Below are positions 25,400 to 34,939 of a stretch of 57,060 nucleotides of DNA, piece after piece; the stretch's first letter is position 1; the number at the start of each line of letters is the position of its first letter. The notes beneath the pieces were generated by a model. That model searched no databases and was not told the origin of the DNA. It saw nothing but the letters and a program-made list of their open reading frames with translations. Made by a program: the position numbers and the translations under genes. Origin of the DNA: Pelargonium tetragonum (taxonomy: Eukaryota; Streptophyta; Magnoliopsida; Geraniales; Geraniaceae); contig JAYMTL010000126.1 in the NCBI GenBank assembly GCA_036897445.1, forward strand, positions 1 to 57,060, given 5' to 3'.

Positions 25400-25640
25400 A
25401 AACTTGGACCTATACCTAGTATCTCTATCTTACTCTGTTGTATCTTTAGAGCCCTCGTTATTAATTTCATTACCTTCTTTCTTTTTAAGAGGTGTACTAG
25501 GAGCTTTAATTATACCTGTAACTTTCTTGACTGCACCTTTCTTAGCAGTATGGAGTCTTCTTCTTGCAGCCTTTGTTCTTATGGATATTCCCTTAATTGT
25601 ACTTATAGTTATTCTAGTATTTTATTATATGTTATAGGAG
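25400..25640 (-). repeat. Basic-tail repeat family, copy 10 (one of the clearest)
   Basis: The minus strand reads T-K-A-A-R-R-R-L, then A-K-K-G-A-V-K-K-V-T-G-I-I-K, then A-P-S-T-P-L-K-K-K-E-G-N-E. The S-T-P-x-K-K block matches the 29.9-kb copy directly. Its pyrimidine-rich strand aligns to the 53.7-kb copy over about 90 bases at roughly 75% (shared words include ggagtc, ttgcagcc and tattcccttaa). Two overlapping plus-strand frames of 77 and 97 codons cover the same DNA and look like membrane peptides; I regard them as shadows. The N-terminal side (25610-25640) is TA-rich. Confidence 0.48.
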
Positions 25641-25649
25641 TCCCAGATA

Positions 25650-27990
25650 ACTTTAATAATTTCTTAATATAGCTACCAGAAAGAGTTCAAGTCCCACTAC
25701 AGTAAGACACAATACCCTTGTATTATCTGAAAAAAGGTTCTTTAGCTTCTTTTAATCCGAACAGAAGAGTCCGTTTTTACTTTTTTTACTTATTAAATTA
25801 CCAGTCCCAAATACTATAACCTAAGAAAATAGGGACTCCTAAACTTAGCCTTAGCTTTTTAGACTTTACTTTTATTGTTACTTTCCTCACCAGAGAACTC
25901 TTCTACTAACTCAGCTTCTCAACTTACTTGTGGAGACCTATACCTTGTACTAGAAATTCTTAAACAAAAAGCCGTGAAAAAGGAGCCAGCACAATAAGCT
26001 TTTATACCCTACAGTATTAAAGGACATCCAGGAAACTCTAGGTAATCCGGATTCCTTGCTCTATAAAAGTCTAATCTCAGAAAGGCAATAAACTTAAAAG
26101 GGCCCCGTATTTCCGGAATTTAAAAATGCAGTCTAAGTTCGTTGGTTATAAATAAGGGGCGCTTAACCTCAAAGAAGCTAAACAATTAATACTCATTTAT
26201 CAAACTACAAGGAAAAGGCCGCGGGGGTGCACTACAATCTGTTACTCCAGTTTCGAAGTTAATCTGTTCGTAAATATCTTTCTCATAAAATTGACAAGTA
26301 GAAATTATTTTCAACTCAACTTGAAAAGCTAAAAGCCTAATACCATTCAATTTTATTCTTTCGGGCTTGGGAATCCGGTAGGATTCAAATGAAAGCGTAC
26401 TCATTAATGCTAAATCTGTGAATCGGGACTCTTTTCAACTTGTTTCTTAAAAAGTGCATGAATATGCTACTTCTATCCCACAAAAAATTTGAGATTAAGA
26501 TTCTTACAAATTAGAATAGACGTATTTTCCTTGATCATGGAAAAAAAAAGGAAGTTCAAGCATAAAAAGGAAAAGTATAGACGAGAGTACTATAAAAATC
26601 CCCTTTTAATAAGAATCGTTGTTTTCTGGGGTAACCGCGGCCTTAGCTGTTTATTCAGGAAATTCTTATTCTTAACCCGTTGTAAAAAAAAACCAAAACG
26701 AAACACCCCGTCTAGTAACTAAAAGGGCAGTCCTATACATAGCCTTCTAGTCTAGTAGGGAAGATTTTCTCTTTGCTAACCCGGAATGTCCCGACCACTA
26801 CTAGATAAAATAGGTATAAATTTGTCAACAGGAGCATTTTCTGTGGCGACTCCCCCGTTTTTATGAGTAACAAGGAACTTGGTAGCTTCATTTAGATATG
26901 TTGTTAAGAATATTAGATAATGCAATTCGAAAGTATACTTTTTACTAGGAAAACTTCTTTTTAATACAGAATTTCTATCTGCGGATCCCGCTTAAATTAT
27001 AAAAAACTTTTGAAGATATTTTTACAGGTACTGAAGCCCCTACGACTCCCTGGTAAAGAAAATCCCTAACTGGGGCTGAGGGTCTAAAAATCCAAGGCTT
27101 ATACTCCTATAGCCTATAGGAAATAGAATTTAGTTAGATTGACAGAGTTTCTTATAAAATAAATATTACAACACCTGAAGCTTTTGTTTAAGAGTACTAA
27201 AAATGAGTTTAAAATCTTGATTAGTTTAAGATAAGCAAGATTTTCGTTAAAGTTAAATCTCGTTTTAGAAGAGCCGGGTTCCGCTAAAAAAGGGTGCTAT
27301 AATCTGGATAAAGGTTCTGGCAGAAAATCTTAGATTAGAAATAATATGAGATCCCAAGATATGAAAAAAGCTCCCTTATAAGTTATAAGGACTGTCCTGT
27401 TTTTCTAAAAAGAAGTACAAAGCAATAAGACACCTTTTCGAATTTCGGTATACAAGGGTTTAATCACTGGATTTCAGGATAGAATAGTAGTCTCTCACAA
27501 CTGTGGCCAGAAGCAGGGTATCTCAGAAAAAATCTCGGACGTTCTCTACTGGGTGTTGTCAAGAAAATTTCTTCATTCCAAAAACGCCAACTTATTTAAG
27601 TTCACCTATACTCTTTAGGATATTATTCAATTTATATAACACGCTCTTTTTGGATTGCAGCAGTTCTTTTTAGACACTTTTTTGGCAAGCTAATACCAAT
27701 TTAACATTGCGGGTTAATCCGTTTCTAACCCAAACTCTATAAAAAGAAAAGGGTAAGTTTTCTTACATCTTGCACAAGACTCTGAGACAAAGAATCCGGT
27801 AATTCATATTTCATTCCAGCTCAAAAAGCTAAGCAAAAACATGCTATATAACATTATATAAAAGGAATCTCGAAAGCCTCTCTCGTTGTTTAAAAATTTA
27901 GTTGCTTTTTTTGTGAGAATAAAAAATTATGAGCTATGGAAGATTGCATTCTAATTAAGTAATTGGATTAATAGGCGAGAGCCTTTTTCT
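25650..27990. other. No recognisable gene
   Basis: RIP-worn. A plus frame at 26489-26722 contains a Lys/Arg-rich run near its middle but none of the ordered family motifs, so it is not assigned to the repeat family. The 72-codon minus frame at 26186-26404 is unrecognised. Confidence 0.35.
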
Positions 27991-28025
27991 TTAGTAGGTT
28001 TAATTTGTTGTACATAAAAGCTTTT

Positions 28026-28130
28026 TTAAGAAACAAGGTAAAACCCCGAACACCTAAAAAAAAGTTCCCAAGGAAGTCCTACAAAAAGGGTATATCTAGG
28101 TGTTGTTTGAGTCAAAAGTTATTCGTAAGT
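28026..28130 (+). repeat. Basic-tail repeat family, copy 11, inside a 102-codon open frame
   Basis: The open frame 28005-28313 begins with a stretch reading K-P-R-T-P-K-K-K, then Lys/Arg-rich residues, then K-K-G-I-S-R. This parallels K-P-S-T-P-K-K and K-x-G-x-I-A of other copies. The remaining two thirds of the frame has a different composition and less RIP signal (line 28201) and is not recognised. The frame opens with TTG and is as long as chance allows here, so I call the repeat, not a gene. Confidence 0.33.
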
Positions 28131-28319
28131 GGTTTTATCTACAGTTATAAAAGGGCTCTTGGAGTATCAAGGTATTACTCTTACCCGAGCTATTGCAATT
28201 CAGCGGATGCTACTAAACTTTTTGAGATGCCTATTTCTATTCAAAATTCTGAAGTAGTTTTCTTAGATAACCTTAGTCTCTTTATATTTCCCTTAGAATC
28301 CTTGGTAAATTAGAATAAT

Positions 28320-29740
28320 TTTGCTGAGGTATTAGACTTACGCATTTTTTGAACTCTCATCGGGAAGAAAGCTCTAAAAAGTTTTTGTCACTAAATTTAG
28401 TAGGAATCCGGCGCTATGCTAAAAAATGAAAGTAGAAGAAAAGAGAATTCGATCCAGAAAGAAGACATTAATTTGATGTATGACTAGGACACCCGTATGA
28501 GTTACCTAACTCGATTAGATAAAAGATACCTTTCCCGTCTAATAAGGAGTTTAAGTGGACCCAACTTTTGTATTTTTATTTCTATTTTCATAGATAGTAT
28601 GGGTTTTAGAGTATACAAAGGAAGCACTAAACCACTGTTTGAGATAGTGACCCTTTGCTAGGAAATTATACAAGACCCCGAGATTTGAAATTCTTGATTG
28701 ACAGTCCTTTTATTGTAACTTGGAGAACGCAACCCGAATAAAGAAACACAGACAAGGTGCCGGCTAAAGCTTAAGAGACCTGGTGCTACACTGTCATCTG
28801 TTACGTTTAAGATTTTTTAGGTACCCCTGTAAATCATGACTTTTTAATCTAAGAGGGCTTCCCTTTTTCAGATATAAAGATAGGTAACCCCTTAAATTTA
28901 ATATAGGTATAGGCAATTCTGGTACATGAAAAGCTACCTGACTCGTGCTTAACTTCTAATTTATTCAAAGGATTTAGCAAGGCCTGAAAGTTTAGTTATG
29001 GTATAGGCCAAGAATTCCACTAGAAATTGACGGAAAACCACTCGCGTCGAATATGTATGTGTCACTATTCATATATTTCTAATAAAACTATTATAACAAA
29101 AATCGCTTGCTTGATTTTTATAATACTCAAGCTTTAACCTTTCTCAAGAGTAAGTGTCTTAATACCCGTTTTTTAGAGGATCTCCTTAAGGCTTCAGCGC
29201 TTTACTTTAGTTCTAGATTTTAGTCTCTGAAAAACGACTTGTTACTTCTCTAGCCTAGCTTAACTAAAAAAAGTAGAAAACCCTAATTCCAGGTAGTGAT
29301 AAATAGTACTTAGTTTATTGTTTATTCCCTAATGAATGAGCCCCCTTCAAAAGAGGCTCCCGTAAACTTTTTTAATGCACTTTTCTCTTTAGGATACGCC
29401 TCGTATAATAAGTAATGAAGTCGTTTCCTAGTAGCAAGATTGAAAAGTAAAGAAATTTATATCTAATTGAGGAAATAAGGGGTTTGCCTTAGAGAAAATG
29501 GGGTGCTGGAACTGCATTAAGAATAATACAGGCAGAAACTCCTTTGAACCTAACCACGAGCTATAGTACTGTTTCTTTAAAGTAAATGCCCTATCTACGA
29601 GTGCTTTGTCTAGTAGTCACTAAAAAAAAGACCTTGGCCCCCCACAAATTTTGAAATCTCTTTCGAATAAGTACTAAACTAGCCTAAGTTCCGCTGTTAT
29701 GTGTTTAAAATTCCTCTAGCGAAATTCTTAAGGATCCCCC
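28320..29740. other. No recognisable gene
   Basis: RIP-worn DNA without frames over 60 codons, repeats or motifs that I can support. Confidence 0.4.
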
Positions 29741-29741
29741 T

Positions 29742-29813
29742 GCTTCCCAAAAAGACTAAAGGAAAGAGCGTCTTCCAGATTAGAGCTCCCGTTTCATTCC
29801 AGTCCATCTAAAG
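29742..29813 (+). repeat. 72-base direct repeat, left copy
   Basis: Aligns to 31319-31390 with five mismatches in 72 bases (93%). After that a 5-base length difference occurs and weaker similarity continues to about 29835 / 31412. This is the closest long match I found in the window. It lies just beyond the C-terminal side of the basic-tail copy at 29.87-30.05 kb. Confidence 0.85.
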
Positions 29814-29869
29814 TAATTACTTCCTGCTTTTGAAAGCTTGCTAAGTCTTATAGCCTAAAATACAACCTT

Positions 29870-30050
29870 ACTCTTACCTGGACGGACCTATCTTACTCTT
29901 CTGTAACTGAGTTTTTTGACCGCTTTACCTTTCCTCATTAAGAGCTATATTACCTGTCTTAGGATTCTTCTTAGGGGTACTGGGCTTCTTGTTCCCTCTA
30001 GCTTTTGTACTTACTGTATTACTGGGGTTGTTAGGAAAGAGATTTTTATA
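29870..30050 (-). repeat. Basic-tail repeat family, copy 12 (reference copy)
   Basis: The minus strand gives the fullest order of family motifs: S-T-K-A-R-G-N, then K-K-P-S-T-P-K-K, then P-K-T-G-N-I-A-L-N-E-E-R, then Q-K-T-Q-L-Q-K-S-K. The region is about 50 residues, a third of them Lys or Arg. Known: Lys/Arg-rich tails are common at the C-termini of fungal DDE transposases, for example pogo/Fot types, and of gag-like proteins. Inference: this is such a tail. I could not find the catalytic domain beside it, so the superfamily is open. The plus strand over it reads as a Leu-rich peptide, taken as a shadow. Confidence 0.48.
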
Positions 30051-30059
30051 CGTATTGTC

Positions 30060-31310
30060 TTATATTGTTGTATTTAATTGTAATAGATGGATATAAATTT
30101 TATAGGATAGTCTTAATACTTACTTTCGTACTCTTCTTCTTTAGAGATGTACCTTATAGCTATATAACTGCTTTAACAAAGAAATATTTAGGAATCAACA
30201 GGGGCTCCCCTTAGATATTCTATCTTTTAAGTAAAGACTTTCAAAAAACTTGTACTTACAATTTCTCTAATCCACTAAAAAACTAAAGGAGCAGTTCTCT
30301 TAGTAATAGAAAACAGTAGGATATTTTTATTAAGGCATAACTGCAACTTCTTTTATTCCTTAACACCTTTAATTTGGAATACAGTACCTTAAACATTGTA
30401 GGGGATTAGTACAGGCTTCAAAAAGACCTGTAAGAGTAGGGCTGCAGGTACAGCAGAGAATAGTTCAAGCCCCTTAGTATACAGTAAGACATAGATTCTA
30501 TTCCCACTAGTTGCTAAACCTGTTCTTCCTTTCTTAAAGCCTATATGCTATATTCATCTCCAATTAACAGACTTACTTAGAAACCTTTAAAGTTTAGGCT
30601 AACCCTTACTAAAATACCCAGAGGAATAGGTGTTTCCCTTGCTTTAGTTTATAGACTTAGTCTTCTTGATCCCTAACTAAGAAGCTGCAACCAGAATTCT
30701 TATATTTATAAGCCTTAAACCTTGTTAACTTTCAGGGCACAAAAAACTTAGAATATCAGATACAACATAAAAATGTAAAAACGAATTCAGACATTGCAAA
30801 AAGGATTACGGGTCGCTATCTTAGTTTAGAAATTTCCTTGTGATCCTAAGGAGCTCTAAATGCCCCGGAGTGCACTCCCTTTTGGAGACCCATCTTACAG
30901 GAAAAAGACCCCTCCGGGGACTTCCTCAATACAAACCTAACTTAGATGCGTACCCTCCTTTAGTAGTTACAATTAGATTTTTGAACTCTTCATCTTATTA
31001 CACCTTGAAAAGCTTGTTAAGAAAGAGCTTATAAAAAGGCCTTATAAGTTGTAACTTCCCTACTTTAAACTAGATCCGAAAGACAGGACTAGGAGTCCCT
31101 TTAGTTCTTGCCTTTCCTTTATCTTTTACCGGAAAATTTCTTCCCTAAAAGCCCTTTCTATTAGTCTATTAGAATAGAACACAGAAACATAAAGAAGAAT
31201 GCCTATAAACCTTTTAGAGTCTCTTGTGACTTACTAACTTTAATTGGAGTGCAGAATACAGTATAAAAGAGTTCAAGTCGCAAATGCGCTTGCTTTGTTA
31301 CTTTTATTTT
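30060..31310. other. No recognisable gene
   Basis: RIP-worn. This would be the N-terminal side of copy 12, but no transposase motif is visible on the minus strand. The 64-codon plus frame at 30840-31034 is unrecognised. Confidence 0.35.
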
Positions 31311-31318
31311 AATGGGAT

Positions 31319-31390
31319 GCTTCCCAAAAAGACTAAAGAAAGGAGCGTCTTCCAAATTAGAGCTCCAGTTTCATTCCAGTCCCTCTAAAG
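31319..31390 (+). repeat. 72-base direct repeat, right copy
   Basis: Partner of 29742-29813 in the same orientation, 1577 bases apart. Unlike the left copy it has no basic-tail fragment next to it on the right side. The two could mark a small segmental duplication or be two fragments of one element family. Confidence 0.85.
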
Positions 31391-31995
31391 GCTTGTAATT
31401 ACTCCCCGCCTTTTTCAAGAAAAGGACCCCTGAAATTAAGATTACCTAGTTTATTCGCACCTTTGTTTAGCATTTAAAGTACTTAAAATTTTCTACTTAA
31501 CCTCGAAAGACCCGGAACCCCTAATTTAACACTAAACCTGAGGAGCCCCTACTTTCTAAACTTCTAATCTTGCTTATCAGTGTATCTCAGTTTTTGTCTT
31601 AATTCTAAAAATGACGTTTTTATTATAAGTAGGCAATCCCGGATTATATCCTTGACTGATAAAACGAGTTTCTTAGAATCCTCTCCCTATACTCCTCCGT
31701 TCCGAATTGAAGTTTAATTAGACGAAATCGCAGTGTTTGACTCTTCAGAAAGAGCACACCCCATAGTCTTTTTGAGCCTTGTTGGTTACTCCTCAGTAAA
31801 TTCTTATAAAAAATTCTCGTGCAAATTTTGTATGTATCATATCAACTAAAGTCCAAGGAAATTCGTAGTAAAAGCCTTACAGAAATTCCCGCTATTAAGA
31901 TCCCCTTTTACTTTATAGAAGCATAGAAGCTATAACAGGAGAAGAAGAGTCTCTGCAAGTGTAGCTAATGACTTGTAGTCACAAGAAAGCTCTGG

Positions 31996-32015
31996 TTTAA
32001 TCTAATTTAATCTAA
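31996..32015. repeat. Tandem duplication, 10-base unit, 2 copies
   Basis: tttaatctaa occurs twice in direct succession without mismatch. A related 9-base duplication (tttaatcta) is at 52611-52628. Confidence 0.8.
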
Positions 32016-32701
32016 GGGGACACTACTTCCTACAAAATCTTTATATACTTTGTGAGTAGATGTTATATAATAAGAAGCTTCCGCGAGTAAGGATACATTA
32101 AGGGTGAACTTTAGTGACTTAAAATAATAAGAGAAGAAGGTAGCATTAAAGTTTTATAGTTCTATTTGGAAAGCTGAAGCGTTTAAGAACTCATTTATTA
32201 TAAAAAGGGCGGGGTTGAAGTGCAATCTCTGGGAATTCTTAGTGAAATTGGCATATTTATTATACTAGGATGCAAAATAGGTTTCAATATTTTTATTTAA
32301 ATATAGGGGTTTTTCAACTATGCGGCCTTGTATGTATATAATGTAAACATTAGCTAGAGTTCTTAATTTAGTATCTAGTGAAAAAGGACGAAGCAACACT
32401 TATACTTTAGTGATGTGTTATTTCTTTTTACTTAATTAATAAATATTAACAAGAGTTTCTTGGTTAGTGCTTTTTTCAAAATTTAATAAAACTTGTTGTA
32501 ACAATGTAGAGCTATACGATAGTAGAAAGACTTTTTAAAATTCACTCTCTAGTATCAGTACTATCAAAGGGCTACAAAGAGCATATGCATATGACCCACA
32601 AGGTTACAACACTACGAATAGCACTCTTTAAACAAGCTTAGTTCTATTTATAAGGGCTGAGGTTACCCCCAACTTTATTCTAATAAATCTAGGAAAATCC
32701 T

Positions 32702-32719
32702 CGTCAGCAACGTCAGCAA
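32702..32719. repeat. Tandem duplication, 9-base unit, 2 copies
   Basis: cgtcagcaa repeats exactly; both copies keep two CpA, so the duplication is probably later than the mutation wave or in spared DNA. Confidence 0.8.
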
Positions 32720-33448
32720 CTTCTACAAACAAGATTCTAATAGTAGCCGAAGTCTAAACTCCAGGCCCTTTCCATTTTTGGGAGTTCTTCCTATAACTTC
32801 TTTGGGGGCATTAGATCAAGGACTGAACTTTATTATAATACGTATTAAAAAGTATACTAAATGGGAATTCCTGAACAATTAAAAACTTTTTGTATGGCCT
32901 TTGAATGTTTAACACATCTGAAGTTCTGCTTGTGTATGAATTTTTTTTTTTCATTTCCTTAACTTTTTAGCTATATTAAATAATAAATATTTATTCGCGT
33001 ATCCCTGGAACCTTAACCTCGCTAGGAGTTTGTCTATAATTAGAAAGGTACCCGACTCATTTTGTAGAGGAACTTAAGTTATATGGCATGTAGAAACATA
33101 TAGAGGTACTAAAGACTTTTAAAAAAATCTTTTTAGAGCTATGAAATAGTAAGCCGATGGGATACAAAAATAGGAAACAAAAAAAAAGGCACATACTTAA
33201 CTCATGCTAAGGAAATACAAAAGGGCCCGCTCTCACTAACTAACAAAACGACATCCGTGCCACTAACTTACTCTTTAGCTCCGTGTAGACTAATTACTAG
33301 GGGCAATTACCTCTTTTACCACCTGTTACAAACTCAAAAATATGTCTTATATAGTGGGTTGAGCGTTTGCTTTAAATAAAAATTTGCCCCTTACAAAAAA
33401 AAGGGTCTAATAGCGCTGGAGCCTGTGACTGTTAGTTTGAAATTTGAT

Positions 33449-33884
33449 ATGCTACCAACTCCCCAGGAATTTTATACCTTTCCTTGTAAGGATTCCTTTT
33501 TTGCTAGCTTACTAAATAATGATTATGAGGTACATCTCTACTCGGATAAGATAAAAAAGTACTTGCTTACCCGTTTTGTAAGGTTGAGTATCTATAAAGA
33601 AAACACAAAAAGAAATCCACAAGGATTCCTGTATCTAGGTTTTTAATAGGAAGGTCAAAAGGATCACTAAATAGGTTACAGAAAACTCGCCTGCTATTTT
33701 GTTTGTTAATATGCAAGGAGAAAGGCCTAAAAACTTTGCTCTTGTATATGAGCAATTTCCGTGTCTATACAAGAATTTTGTATCTATTTTGTTAGTTTCT
33801 TGTTTGCAGAAGTACAAGGAGTGTAACAGAGGCATTTATAGCCAAACTTTCCTAAGTTCAAAGCTAAGCCAGGATTTACCCTGA
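33449..33884 (+). CDS. Candidate two-exon small gene, unknown product
   Basis: Two plus-strand frames lie next to each other in a patch of DNA with normal CpA/TpG (lines 33421, 33661, 33721, 33901 have more CpA+TpG than ApC+GpT). Frame 1 is open from 33380, with an ATG at 33449. Frame 2 is open from 33675 to a TGA ending at 33884. A GTAAGG donor at 33578 and a TACAG acceptor ending at 33680 would remove 103 bases, with a CTAAA branch-like word about 15 bases before the end. The two frames then join exactly in phase. The product would be about 111 residues, with mixed composition, several Cys, no signal peptide and one moderately hydrophobic stretch around the middle of exon 2. No family is recognised. 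Promoter and poly-A signals are not evident. It could still be chance plus a spared transposon fragment. Confidence 0.3.
33578..33680 (+). other. Predicted 103-base intron of the candidate gene
   Basis: Starts GTAAGG and ends GTTACAG. A CACTAAAT word that could serve as branch site lies at about 33664-33671. The length is in the usual range for filamentous fungi. Removing it keeps the frame, because the donor sits on a codon boundary and the acceptor is followed by the frame of exon 2. Confidence 0.3.
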
Positions 33885-33959
33885 CGAATTTCCTCCTTTT
33901 TTTATACATAAAAATTTAGCTATATGCTTCATTTTGTATGATAGCTTACAATTTATGTT

Positions 33960-34730
33960 ATTAGAACCCTCTCCTTTATACTTACACGGAGACACGTAAG
34001 GTTTTTACGGGGTTTCTTATTCCTGAGTTTTTTTAGGGTAAAGTTTTATTAATACTATATTTATAACAACACAAAACTAGGGAAAGCACTTCACTTCAAC
34101 TCAAGGACATAAACTCGTGGCTTTTGGGTAGAGAGATTTTTTAGGGATTTCTATTTTGATTGATGGGAGTCCTATATCTGGGGTAGTAAACCTTAAAAAG
34201 GCCCCGTAATATAATTTGATCGGGATAAGTTCCAAAATAAAAGCTAAATTGCTCAAAGCTTCACTGACAATGTACCCTCTGAAGCCTTATCTTGTCAAAC
34301 CTATCTAAGGAAGAACTCATAATCTAAGAAACCCTCTCATATTCAACGCGAAAGCTTGAAATAGCCTAGTACTAAACTCTACTCTTTATTAAACTTTTGA
34401 GAAAGCTCTTAAGGATATAGCCCAAAAGAGACTCTACTTACCAACAAAACCTTGTACAACATAGATTTTAAGGCTCACATCATTTACACTACTCCCTTAA
34501 ATGAACTCTACCTCAAACAATTCTACTTGATTCTGGAGCTACCTTAAACGGAAGGAAGCTATCTGTTAAATGAGTTTTCCTTTCTTTAGGGTTTTCTCTT
34601 ACTTCTTTGCTTTTGCTAAAGGAAACCGAATAACAAGAAACATCCTACTATTACTACTAAAAAACTAACTCTATACCTATCAATCTATAATGAATAAGAT
34701 TATAATAAAATAAGAAGGTATAAGCTACAG
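33960..34730. other. No recognisable gene
   Basis: Strong RIP signature resumes at once (line 33961 has 2 CpA+TpG against 10 ApC+GpT). This is the N-terminal side of the plus-strand basic-tail copy at 34.74 kb, but I can read no domain in it. Confidence 0.35.
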
Positions 34731-34739
34731 TAATACAAA

Positions 34740-34935
34740 GCTATCCTAGCTACAAGTACAGGTATCCACAAAAAAAGTACCTATAAGACTAAGGTAGGGT
34801 TCATAAGAAAGGTAAGAGTATAGCTATCAAGACTCTCGAGAATAGGAGTATGCAGAAGAGTAACAAAGTAAGGCATATAATAGTGTGAGTGTGCTATAAC
34901 TATGTACTGTCTATAAAGGCTAACTCTTAGTTAGT
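34740..34935 (+). repeat. Basic-tail repeat family, copy 13
   Basis: The plus strand reads H-K-K-G-K-S-I-A-I-K, then N-R-S-M-Q-K-S-N-K. This follows K-x-G-x-I-A-L and the Q-K-S-K word of copy 12 in order. A short end with V-C-Y-N-Y follows near 34890-34910, perhaps a worn zinc knuckle comparable to the end of copy 7. A TA-rich run precedes it at 34680-34735. Confidence 0.43.
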
Positions 34936-34939
34936 CTTA

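Larger units (their letters stand above)
31400..33410. other. No recognisable gene
   Basis: RIP-worn DNA with two small perfect tandem duplications (31996-32015, 32702-32719). No frame over 60 codons. Confidence 0.4.

Noticed and set aside
25379-25672. Two overlapping plus-strand frames that look like a small membrane protein, with similar Leu-rich readings at 29.9 and 4.7 kb
   Set aside because: The pyrimidine-rich strand of any purine-rich basic coding stretch reads as Leu/Ile/Val/Phe. The residues conserved between copies line up better on the minus strand.
26489-26722. Lys/Arg-rich 77-codon plus frame as another family copy
   Set aside because: It is basic but lacks the ordered family motifs, and A-rich DNA gives Lys-rich frames by itself.
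28005-28313. 102-codon plus-strand open frame as a gene
   Set aside because: TTG start, length within chance, and the first third is a copy of the basic-tail repeat; the rest is unlike it and unrecognised.
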